Positions 12,157 through 21,800 of a DNA stretch of 64,000 nucleotides are shown in pieces. Source of the DNA: Undaria pinnatifida (Eukaryota; Sar; Phaeophyceae; Laminariales; Alariaceae); the NCBI GenBank assembly GCA_012845835.1, contig JABAKD010000028.1:11809241-11873240 (forward strand), written 5' to 3'. The notes under the pieces were generated by a model. It did no database searches, was not told the origin of the DNA, and worked only from the letters and a program-made list of their open reading frames with translations. The number at the start of each line of letters is the position of its first letter. Positions within the stretch are counted from its first letter, which is position 1. The translations under genes were made by a program, and so were the position numbers.

Positions 12157-12463
12157 CTCGAGGAGCCAGGATGATCTTGAAGGATTATAGTGATAAGGAG
12201 GCGGTACTCTCTAGGGAATAGGGACTGGTATCCACATCACCCCCCCCTTTTTTCAGACGTGCAAACGTGCGCGTCTTATAAGAGGTGTCGATACGCCGAT
12301 AATCACTAATATTGCAGCAGAGTCCGAACAAAGAAGCGACTACGATAGCACGTACCCTTGCGGACCGAGTGTTTGCTGTATGATGTGGATACCAGTCCCT
12401 ATTCCCTAGATTGTACCGCCTCCTTATTACTATAATCCTTCAAGATCATCCTGGCTCCTCGAG
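12157..12463. repeat. 83-bp inverted repeat with 141-bp loop
   Basis: The left arm 12,157-12,239 (CTCGAGGAGCCAGGATGATC...) is the reverse complement of 12,381-12,463 with very few mismatches. The loop opens with a C/T-rich tract. It lies directly beside the decayed gypsy fragment. Either a foldback element or two solo-LTR ends in opposite orientation would fit. Confidence 0.75.
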
Positions 12464-12645
12464 GCAGACTCTTAGGTGTTTCCTCTTTGTTGACCCTCGA
12501 GCGTGCGGTTGCGCACATAACCCACCTCGGTGTGTCTCCACACCTCCATCAGAGAAAGAGAAAACCTGCGAAGGGATTACCGTCCCACAATTGGCGTCGA
12601 CGGCAGGATATATTAACTTTCAGAGAACAGGTTTACTGCTAAGCC

Positions 12646-13113
12646 TCAGCTGGCGCGAGCCGTCACCTGGCCAAGATTCTTCTGAAGAAGAGCAGAGGCG
12701 ACACCGTTATGGTAGCCATCGTAGGCATCAGCACGTTCACTAAGATTTTGCCTTGCTAACTCGTATGCAAACTGCAAATTCTCGACCATTTTGTGAGTGT
12801 ACTGTAATAATGCTGATTCAGGTATGTCCGCCTGAGGCATTCCCATGATATGATAACGATTCAGCGTGTTACGGTAGTCAACACAGAACCGTGGTGACCC
12901 ATCAGCTTTGCTGACAATAGTAAAAGGACTACCCCAAGCACTTGTGCGTTCCTCTATTATTTCCTGCTTCAGTAACTTGTCGACTTGGTCATCGGTTTGT
13001 TTTTGAAGGCGGGGTGAGGTACGGTACGGCGCACGATCAACCGGACGAGTGCCTGGTTGTAACGAGAATGTAGCTTCGGCTATTTTACAACAGCCTAACT
13101 CATCCGCTGACAA
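12646..13113 (-). pseudogene. scrambled Ty3/gypsy pol fragment
   Basis: The minus-strand reading frame of 155 codons starts with a recognisable N-terminal gypsy reverse transcriptase segment: PYRTSPRLQKQTDDQVDKLL, then GSPFTIVSKADGSPRFCVDY (motifs 1-2). It then jumps, without a stop, to a peptide that resembles the tail after the integrase core (MVENLQFAYELARQNL). The last residues (GVASALLQKN) resemble an RNase H start. The catalytic YxDD region, most of RNase H and the integrase core are missing. I infer a deleted and rearranged remnant. It is unrelated in detail to the gypsy at 16-23 kb. Confidence 0.7.
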
Positions 13114-13314
13114 CAGGAGTACAGAATTGATGAGTGATTGGCGGCAGAGCCAAATTGCTTACGAACTTGGATTGAGTTGGTGAGGGGATGGCTAAAACTA
13201 GATGGAATTAGACCTGAACTTAGACTTGCAAACCAGGGGGTTTGGGGATTGTTGGGATTTTGACTACAGCAACCAGAGACTACTTTTTTTTTTTAAATTG
13301 AAAAACGTCAGCTA

Positions 13315-13396
13315 AATAAAATAATAATACAAAAATTAATAATAACAACAATAACAACAGCAACAACAACAACAATAATAATAATAATAATAATAG
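13315..13396. repeat. (AAT)n / (AAC)n microsatellite
   Basis: An imperfect AAT/AAC run of about 80 bp lies just left of the nested LTR element. A much longer AAT tract lies at 30,161-30,516. Confidence 0.85.
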
Positions 13397-13429
13397 AGAG
13401 TTTCGGAGTCGTCAAAACCTACAAATAAG

Positions 13430-14277
13430 TATTAGAGATGCTACTTGTCAGTAACCATCATGTCGTTACTTGATAACACTTAAAAGTCATCTGGTATACA
13501 TTGCGAGTTGTTCGTACAACAGACAGTTAGAATAAGTCTGAGTGTTGTCGTTTATCGATGCAGCTCGTAGCAAGCACAAGTCTCAGCAGCAAATATCTTG
13601 GATACATGATGCACAGCAGCTTGCTGGTTAGTCATACCCAAAAGCTGGTACATGTAGTACGTACGAGTAATGTTAGTACGAAAGAAAATATGCGGCGAAA
13701 TAAAGTACCCGGAGCAACATTCATGGAACACGATTTTAGGTTAACGGTCGGGACGTTGACGTAGCTAAGCTCCCAGAAGCAAACCTCAGGGAACATTGCC
13801 ATAGGTATGGTAGACCACGAGCAAGCCTCAGGAAACGTTGCTGTAGGTAGATCAGACATCTACCCGTAGAGTACATCTATCCGTAGCATACGCATTGTGC
13901 CGTCTCGATCAGGTGATGGCCAGGCCCACCTCGATCACTCCTCTTTGCTCACCATCATCAGCTGTCATCTGCTGAGCAACTAAATCATCAATGAACATAT
14001 CGGCCTGGGGTCGCCGAACAACATCTTCTCTGCTTGAGCTCTCTGCTCCTACGGGCTCACCTAGCCGTGACCTTCGTTTGCCTCACATCATATAAGTAGG
14101 CTGTGTCTTCATCGGGTCATCCGAAAGCGAGCCTACGAGCGTACACCAGCTAAGAGCTGATACACGCCACATGCCACCTAAGTTCAATAGGTTATGATCA
14201 ATAGGTTATACCCTCGAGAGCTTCATCTAAGCTATCAACAGGTTATAGCCTCGCGTCAACGCGTCAAGCAGCTAACA
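13430..14277 (+). repeat. left LTR of the nested copia-type element
   Basis: It starts TATTAGAGATG and ends GCAGCTAACA, an imperfect TATTAG...CTAACA inverted end. The last 90 bases contain three extra GGTTAT words (14,190, 14,204 and 14,241) that mimic the primer site. The third is followed by AGCCTCGCG, close to the real site at 14,278. These copies are also in the right LTR. Confidence 0.9.
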
Positions 14278-14292
14278 GGTTATGAGCCTCGC
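14278..14292 (+). promoter_or_regulatory. primer binding site, half-tRNA-iMet type
   Basis: GGTTATGAGCCTCGC begins at the first base after the LTR and is complementary to the anticodon region of initiator tRNA-Met. It is identical to the site at 8,125. Confidence 0.8.
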
Positions 14293-14482
14293 ACGCGTAA
14301 ACGAGGAGAGCGGCAGCACGGACTCACGATCATCATAACTGAGGACGGCTGATCAAGAAATCTACTGCTGCTTACGGAAGCTTCTACATCTCTACACGAG
14401 TACGACGAGAAGTATCAGACGGAGGACTACGAGTACTTCATTGGAAACGCGCGGTGAGTGAGTGAGCATATCTAGAGGACCC

Positions 14483-15641
14483 TATGTTACGGTTACATTG
14501 TTACGGTTGATAGGAGTTGCACTTTTGGGATTGCGTTAGTCTCAATAGGTACCAGCAGTACTGGTTCCTCGCCGCCCTCTGCCTTTTACTCCTTTGCTTG
14601 CCCTGAGTTAGCAATAATCCACAAAGCGAATACCGTATCCACGACCGGAGACCTTCTACTCCTTCTCACAAGCCACCTTCAAGGCTTACACTACCGCTGT
14701 TCAGGCTCAACCACCGAACTCGGTACCGATCGGGAGGCTGCTATCATCAGGTCGGTAGCAGTGCTTTGTAGGCTGGGTCCCTGGCACCTTCCTCTCTGTA
14801 CAATGCACACAAAACTTAGGGTCCTGCCGCATGAATGGCTAGAGACCACTCAGACCCACATAGACATCGGATCCGCCTCTATCCCTAGCCTCCCCATCCG
14901 TAATATGGTGTCCAATCCGAGACCTCCGTGCTGTAGATGAACCGTAGTTGCGCTTTCCATGCTGTAGCCTCGTGGCTTGTAAGCTCTTTCGCGCCTTTCT
15001 GTTTTTTTTTCGTCAGCTGGCACGTGCTGGCGCTTCTGTTTTTTTTTCCTTTTGCTGTCTAGGGCTTTTCAACGGCCTGCGGTCTGTCCCAATCCGTGCG
15101 CTTCAGCGTCCTTTACCTGGGCCTGCCGTTCACTCGCGCAGCCACCGTTCGCCTAGCGCACACATGTCCCTCATACCCTGGCCTAGAGTACATGTACTTC
15201 CTGTGTTCTTCGTTTGGCGCGCATTTTGCACCGTTTATGTTGGACATACGCATGCGTCCATCCGCTTTGTCATACGCACTTGTAGGGGAAGGCAGAGCGC
15301 TTGGGTGTGTTCGATTTTTTTTCCTTTGCCCGTTGCCGCCACCACAATAGCTGTTCCTGTACCCGCGTGGATAGCTGGTTGCCACTGGACAGTTGAACTA
15401 CCAGGTAGATCGGATTGAGTGATCATTGATGGGTCGTGTCTCTCGCACTTGGGGCTCCACAGCAGCTGACTCACCCGTGCGGCAGCCAGAAACGACGGTG
15501 AGAGTGTGAAAAGTGCGTAAGACCGAAGACCCCGAGTCGAGCTGCGTGCTAGTGTTTGAACCTCGTGCATGTTTGGGATCATCCTCGTGACCTCTCCCCC
15601 CTGGACTAGTCTCACATTTGGCAGTGACCTGTCGACCACCG
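14483..15641 (+). repeat. putative 5' LTR / leader of the gypsy element
   Basis: This stretch has no gene and lies between the copia leader and a good tRNA-primer motif. It starts TGTTACGGTTACATTGTTACGG, with a duplicated TGTTACGG word, and that could be an LTR start. No matching copy is visible downstream of pol, so LTR status is inferred from position only. Confidence 0.35.
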
Positions 15642-15653
15642 TGGTGTCAGAGC
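15642..15653 (+). promoter_or_regulatory. candidate primer binding site of the gypsy element
   Basis: TGGTGTCAGAGC differs at one base from TGGTATCAGAGC, the common site complementary to the 3' end of initiator tRNA-Met. It lies about 820 bp before the gag start, as expected for a leader. Confidence 0.55.
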
Positions 15654-16476
15654 GCTATTTTGGTGTGGGTTGGGCCTCTCTAGCAAAACCTCTCCTTCCC
15701 ACCCTACCTACTAGCGACGCGGCGCTTGATGCTCGATCACTCATCAAAAATAAATAAATAAATAAATAAAAACGTCTGGATTCCCGCGCGCCTGTGGGTT
15801 GTGTATCGTGCTGTGTTTTTTTAGTTATTTGCTTTGCCCTGTGGGTGGGTATACTGTAGCTTGGGACCTTCATCCCAAAAACAAAAATGCACCGAACTGT
15901 TACTCGCTTGGTATAAGCCTGGTATACCACTCCTCTCTCTCCGTGCTGTCTCATCAGCCCACCTACTGTTTGCTCGAGCCCATCGTTCTCATCGTTTTGT
16001 ATAGCGCACAAAAAACAAGCACCCGCACCCCACTGTTTCTGGATTATTTTTGTCACCTTGTCTACATTATTTTGTCACCTTGTCTGCAGTCACATGTACG
16101 CCTCGCGACGCTCGCTGTTCTGGTGCGCGAGCGCTCCCCACACCGCTACATACGTGTACCCTTTGTACTGTTTCACCAGTGTTTCGTGCCGTCTTTTCAA
16201 AATTTGTCATTCGTCTCTTCAGATTTCGTCCTTTTGTATTTTTTTCCAACACCTGTCATGCTGTCTTTTCAAATTTTGTCCTCTGTCCTCTTCAATTTTT
16301 TTTTAACACCCATTTTCCTCCGTGCGATTCTTGCCGCCTCGCAACTGCCGTTCCCGTCTCATTTTTTTTTTTCGTCGCGCTTGCGCGCATCATTGTTCAT
16401 GACGTTGCAGTGAATTCATTTCGTCGTATGGCATCTCTCACACGATTCCCTCTTCGTCTGTCTCGCACTAGCAGCG

Positions 16477-18777
16477 ATGTCTTCTCAAAACAATCAGGTG
16501 TTGTCGAGGGGTGCTGCTGGTTCCGCTGATGGGGACCACGCGTCGCCCGTGCACCACCAGGGCGGTGGGGGGAGGCGGGCGTTGCCGCCTGGCTCCCCGG
16601 TCGGCGGGGGGGGATCGCGACCCGATTGGCGGGACGACGACCAGCACCGGGACCGTAGCGCCTCGAGCCGCAGCCGGAGCCGGAGCCCCATCATGCAGAC
16701 CGAGGTTCCCGTTCTCGACGAGAACGATCGCCACAGGGCGGCTGAACAGCAGGGCGGTCGGCGGGACGGTAGCCGCCGTGGGCGGGGCCGTTCGCGGAGC
16801 CGGAGGGCTCGGGCTCGTGCTCGGGACGAGCTGGCCACAGGCGGCAGCACCGAAGACGAGGGTGGAGCCCCTCATGGCGCTACCCTACAATCGAATGGTT
16901 CCAAGAGTTCTGGTCGCCCCAAGCGTTCTCTTAGCAGCAAGCGTGCTAGCAGCCACAAGGGCTCCCGTAGCGGGCGCTCCCGTAGCAGCAAGCATAAACG
17001 CTCTCGCCCTCGCAGCCCTTCGCCTTCGCCTAGCGACAGTAGCAGCAGCAGTGGTAGCAGCAGCCGCGACAGTGACAGTTATCGTGATGTTGACCCACCC
17101 CGCCCGGCCCCCCGTCCCCGTTCTTTTTCCCCTGGCAACGAGCACCGCCCGCGCAAGAAGTCTCGACGCCGTAGCCACACCACGGCTCCGAGCGGCTATG
17201 GAGGCGTTAGTTCGTCGTATAAGGAAGGGTCGGCAGGCGGAGGTCCACGCGCTCTGAGGTGGGCTGACTCTGGTCGGGGTAAGCATAGTCTTGATTCCTC
17301 TCAAGCCGCCAAGCTCATTGATCGCATGCGTAAGAGAATTGCAGGTGGCAAGTCTTGCCCGGTATACGGCGGCCCCTCCGCCGGCCCCCTGACAATAGCC
17401 AACTCCGCGGTCCTGCTACAGGACAAAATTATGAGTGTGTTGCGCACAGTGGAGTCGGGTAAGCTGCGGCTGGAGCCGGACGTATACGTCGATGGGCGCT
17501 ACGTTACGTTTGCCGATGACTTCACCCCCCGCCGCGTCGAACTCATATCCGATTTAGTGCAAGAATACCTGTCAGTAAGTCAACAGGTAGCGAATGCGGA
17601 CGACGTGCAAGTATACCTCATCACCGGAGAGGTTGTCGCAAAACCCCACCACGAGGTCACAGCCACCGACTGGCTGCGTCTGTACGTAAGAGAACACGCG
17701 TTGACTGGAGGTGCAGCAGAGCTAGCTCGTTCGGCTTTTGCGGCGTTGGCGTTGACCCCGGGGGAAGGGTGGTCTGCAGCGGCCGCCCGTGTACTATCTA
17801 TATTCCGCGCGACACGTGCCGATCCCGAGCGACCGTACCTGACCGAACAGGCCTTGTTTTGGCGTTTCGCGACCCCGGTAGACCTACTTCAGCTGTACGA
17901 CAGGGTTGTCGAGGTTTTGCTGCCTAACCCGTTTGACCGCAACGGAGTGTCCGCGATCCTGCATGAGACAGCGTACGAAACAACCTCCTCTCTCAGCCCT
18001 TTGCGCATGGAGTGGCATGACCCGTTGGGAGAAGCGATGGCACGACGCGGCATGGTAGCAGAGAAATTGTTTCGTAAGTTCGTTGGCGTCCTATCGTCGC
18101 GTAATGCGTCGTACATAACGCCACCGGCGCCGCGCAAACAGGCAAAGGTAGCCGGCCCCGACCGCCTTTTCTCTATGGCAGAAGCACGGTCACTGTTCAT
18201 CAACCAAGAGACCGGCGCGCCCTCGGCGTTGCCGCCGCCCCTGCTGACTCGCCCTTTCTCTGCTCTAGCGCCTCCCCCTGCGTCGGCACCGCCTGTCGCA
18301 CCACAGGTTGCGGCGTATCAGAACCAGACCGCCACGGTTCCTGGGGGGCATGGAGTACCGTTCGAAGCCCGCTCGCCCACGCACCGCCCGGCTCCTTCCG
18401 CACCAGCCGCGGTCGCCGCGCCAGCCCCCGCTCCGACCACGTCCGCACCGTCGACACCGACCGAAGCACGACCGCCGCCGTCCGCGCCTCGAAGTGAGAT
18501 CCTGGATTACCTGCGATCGCACGATGTGTGCTACCGCCATGCCTTCGCGGGCAACTGCCGGCGCTCCCCGTGCAGGTGGAACCACGCGCAAGTGCCACCG
18601 GCCCTGTACAACGGGATCAAGTCCCGGCAAGAGGCAGGGCGAGGCAGGAACCGCGTAGCTTCGCTCACGCCGGGCCAGTACCGCTTGATGTGCGATTTCG
18701 GGATCGTGTCGGAGGGGAGCGACGACGAGGGGGCCGACGACGGTGCAGCCCCAGCGGCGTTCAACTGCTCTGCCTGA
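16477..18777 (+). CDS. gag: Ty3/gypsy Gag with SR-rich N-terminus and CCCH finger
   Basis: This 766-codon structural protein of the retrotransposon would form the particle and bind the RNA. The ATG at 16,477 follows a long CT-rich leader and is the first one that opens the frame. Residues about 60-250 are very rich in Arg/Ser, with RSRSRS and KHKRSRPRSPSPSPS-type runs like SR splicing proteins. Residues about 280-560 form a globular, capsid-like region. Residues 580-670 are Pro/Ala-rich. A single finger follows at residues 685-703 with spacing C-x8-C-x4-C-x3-H, the CCCH RNA-binding type, in place of the usual CCHC knuckle. The tail is acidic (SDDEGADDG). The frame ends in UGA and continues directly into pol. 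Assignment as Gag rests on position and architecture, as the middle part is not recognisable by eye. Confidence 0.85.
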   Translation: MSSQNNQVLSRGAAGSADGDHASPVHHQGGGGRRALPPGSPVGGGGSRPDWRDDDQHRDRSASSRSRSRSPIMQTEVPVLDENDRHRAAEQQGGRRDGSRRGRGRSRSRRARARARDELATGGSTEDEGGAPHGATLQSNGSKSSGRPKRSLSSKRASSHKGSRSGRSRSSKHKRSRPRSPSPSPSDSSSSSGSSSRDSDSYRDVDPPRPAPRPRSFSPGNEHRPRKKSRRRSHTTAPSGYGGVSSSYKEGSAGGGPRALRWADSGRGKHSLDSSQAAKLIDRMRKRIAGGKSCPVYGGPSAGPLTIANSAVLLQDKIMSVLRTVESGKLRLEPDVYVDGRYVTFADDFTPRRVELISDLVQEYLSVSQQVANADDVQVYLITGEVVAKPHHEVTATDWLRLYVREHALTGGAAELARSAFAALALTPGEGWSAAAARVLSIFRATRADPERPYLTEQALFWRFATPVDLLQLYDRVVEVLLPNPFDRNGVSAILHETAYETTSSLSPLRMEWHDPLGEAMARRGMVAEKLFRKFVGVLSSRNASYITPPAPRKQAKVAGPDRLFSMAEARSLFINQETGAPSALPPPLLTRPFSALAPPPASAPPVAPQVAAYQNQTATVPGGHGVPFEARSPTHRPAPSAPAAVAAPAPAPTTSAPSTPTEARPPPSAPRSEILDYLRSHDVCYRHAFAGNCRRSPCRWNHAQVPPALYNGIKSRQEAGRGRNRVASLTPGQYRLMCDFGIVSEGSDDEGADDGAAPAAFNCSA

Positions 18778-18846
18778 AGGTGCGCCCCAGGCGACGCGGA
18801 CGCAAGCCTGGGGAACCCGGCGGCAGCGGTGGACCCCTCACCGGGT
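18775..18846 (+). promoter_or_regulatory. candidate stop-codon readthrough signal between gag and pol
   Basis: The gag UGA (18,775-18,777) is followed by a 7-nt spacer. A perfect 8-bp stem comes next: CCCCAGGC at 18,785-18,792 pairs with GCCTGGGG at 18,806-18,813, with a 13-nt loop. A second possible stem pairs ACCCGG at 18,815-18,820 with CCGGGT at 18,841-18,846. The frame stays open across the UGA into pol. A stop followed after about 8 nt by a stable structure is the arrangement used by gammaretroviral gag-pol readthrough. Function here is inferred. Confidence 0.6.
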
Positions 18847-21800
18847 GAGAAGCAGGATAGCGGGGACCAGTTGTGGGTAGCGGGGCAGATTTGGCATCGG
18901 CATCGTCGCCGCAGACCGCGTAAGTTTGAGATTCTGTTAGACACTGGTGCAGGAGGTGGTAGCTACATATCTCTGTCCTTGTGGCGTGGACTCAAGCGAC
19001 TCACTCGACGACGTCTCGACGAGCGTAGAGCGGGAGCCCTCGAAGCTGCCAACCCTAGCGACAGTGATACCCCTCCGATGCGTATTCTAGGATCCGTAAC
19101 ACTGCCAGTGTTGTTTGACGGCGATGCGTGTGTGAGAGACGTAGAGGTACGAGTGGTAGACGGGTTGCCATACGGTTTCATTGTGGGAGCAGATTTCTTT
19201 AGGAGGAATGCTAGCGTGCTCGATTTTAGCTCCAACCGAGGCTTTAGACCCGTGCCAGCCGCGCCCTGGGCGCCCTTTCTGTCGATTGCACCGTACGCCC
19301 CACATGCTGCCAGCCCACTCCGCAACACTCGAGACCAGTTTAGTCTACTTACAGCTGCCCCCGAGACCGCCCCCGAAGTGCCCGCCGTCCCCACAGATGT
19401 TCCCAGCTACGTGGACGTGGTGTGGGAGGACGACACCTCCATCGAGTGGGACGTGCGACAAGTGCCGGAGACTACCGTCGTCGAAGGTTTCACCACTCGC
19501 GCGGTGGAAGCGGCGGCTGTGGGGCCGCAACCGCAGGACAGGCAGCTCGTGATGGTCTTGCCGACCGAACGGTTTGATTTAGAGCAGGGGGCGGTAGTGG
19601 GAGTAGCTCGTGCGGTGATGTGGTGGGTTCCGGGATCGCCTGTTTACTGCAAGTTGGTCAACAGCAGTAAGGAGAAGGTGGCCGTCGAGGGTAGCCGAGT
19701 AATAGCTCGCATGGTAGCACTCAACGTTCGCGACAAGCCGGCTTTCGATTCGCTGTTTGATGCCTCGCCTTCCGCTGCCGACCCACCCCTTCCTCCCCGT
19801 GAACCGCGCACTCCGAGTCCGGCCCCAGTCGATCGGGACCCTATCCCGCGTGTTCGCGTTGAGGACGCTAACCTGGGGACGCTAGGGTCGCTCAAGAAGC
19901 AGCAGCTCGTCAACGTTCTCGCAGCGTTTATCAAGGATGGCCTGTTCCCGATCGACCCGAAGCGAGTGCCTGCTTGTATCAACGGTGAGCTTGACCTACA
20001 TCTTATCAACGAGTTTTGCACATCTTTTGCAGCCAAACAACGACGTTTCTCTCCGGAAGAACGACGCATGATCAGGGCAGAGATTCAGCAGTTGGTAGAT
20101 CGAGGCGTGATCCGCCAATCCATGTCTCCGTGGGCTGCCCAGTGCTTGTGCGTTAAGAAGAAGGATGGTACATTGCGGCTGTGCATCGACTGGCGTGAGC
20201 TTAACAAACTCTTGGTCTCGGATAGCGGGGGTTTGGGTGACATGCAGACGATATTCGACGGTTTGAAGGGCAAGAAGTATTTCACTCAGCTAGACCTCGC
20301 CTCCGGTTTTCACCAGATAGAAATTACCGAGAAAGACCGTTACAAGACAGCCTTTCGAGATGCGGATGGTATGCTCTGGGAATTCACTCGCGCGGGTTTC
20401 GGACTGACAGTGCTGCCGGCAGCCTTCACTCGTAGAGTAAAGTCGGCTCTGGGGTATCTCTCAGGCGTGTTTAGCTGGCTTGACGACATTCTGATCGCTA
20501 GCGACACATGGGACGAACACCTCGCCACTCTGACTCTCGTTCTGAACCGCCTTCTAGCGGCGGGGCTGTCTGTGAACTTCGCTAAATGCATTTTTGGCGC
20601 AGCGTCACAGGAGTTCCTCGGCATGATCATTGACAGTACAGGCCTGTACCCTGCTCCGTCTAAGCTAGATGCAATCGCACGCATGCCTCGACCGCACACC
20701 GTAGAAGAGCTGCGCACGTTCTTGGGTCTAACCGGCTACTTGCGTCAGTTTGTACCCGACTACAGTCTGACCGCAGCTCCGCTCACCAACATCCTGCGCA
20801 ACAAAGCCTTAGCTTCGAAACGTGCACGCAAGCTTACTATTCCCTGGTCCACAGCCGAGGAAGACGCCTTCCAGTCTTTGCGAGAAACGTTGGCCTCCCC
20901 GAAGGTTCTTGCTTTCCCCGACCTTGAGCGCCCGTTTGAACTACACACGGATGCTAGCACAATGGGTGTAGGAGCTTCGCTAATGCAGACAATCGACGGT
21001 GTCACGAGAGCGGTAGCGTTTGCCAGCCACCGGTTTTCACAAACCGATGCTAGACGGGGTCCCACGGAACGGGAGTGCATGGGAGTCTTGTGGGCGGTAG
21101 ACCATTTTCGGCCGTACCTCGCGTGTCGACGGTTCAAACTCGTGACAGACTGTTCCGCCCTCACATGGTTGTTCCGAAGCCGTGAACTCTGTCCTAAGCT
21201 ACACAGGTGGGCGCTGAGGCTGATGGAGTACGACATGGAGCTGGAATGGAAGGCTGGGGTAGAGCACGTAGTACCCGATGCATTGTCCAGGTTGCCTGTT
21301 GCTAGCCCGGTAGAGGTCGATGTCGACGATTCGTTTCCGGATGATTTGTCGTCCGCTGCTGCAGGCGTCTCGGAAGAGACCCTTGGACCGGAGTTGGATG
21401 GTGTAAGGCTGGCTGAGTTGGACCCCGTGCAGACAGACCACGTAGGGGATGCAGATTCCCAAACCTCTCTCCCCACCTCTCACCCCACCCCGGAGGTGGT
21501 TGACTCCCTCTTGTCCTCCTTTCGAGCGTTGCCCTTCGCCGCGTGTGCTGCTCTTGACTCTGAGACGGATGCCCCTCGCCGTAGCGGCCGGAAACGTACC
21601 CCTTCGGTGCGATTACGACCGATCGGTGACCCGCAGCTGCCCCCGACAAGCGTACTGAAGGCCATACCGGGCAGAGAGAACGTCGGTCTCACCACGGTGG
21701 AAGCCCCCACTACGGCGCGGCCGCCATCGACGCTACCGCCGTCCCCCGTTCGACCTGGCCACGACGACATAGGTGAGGTGCTGGCCGCACGGGGGGAGGT

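Noticed and set aside
15799-16529. Phe/Ser-rich ORFs of 159-204 codons before gag
   Set aside because: They lie in the CT-rich leader of the gypsy element and show only the codon bias of a pyrimidine-rich strand.
16494-18944. Minus-strand and alternate-frame ORFs across gag and pol
   Set aside because: They are shadows of the GC-rich gag-pol frame, which has the recognisable domains.
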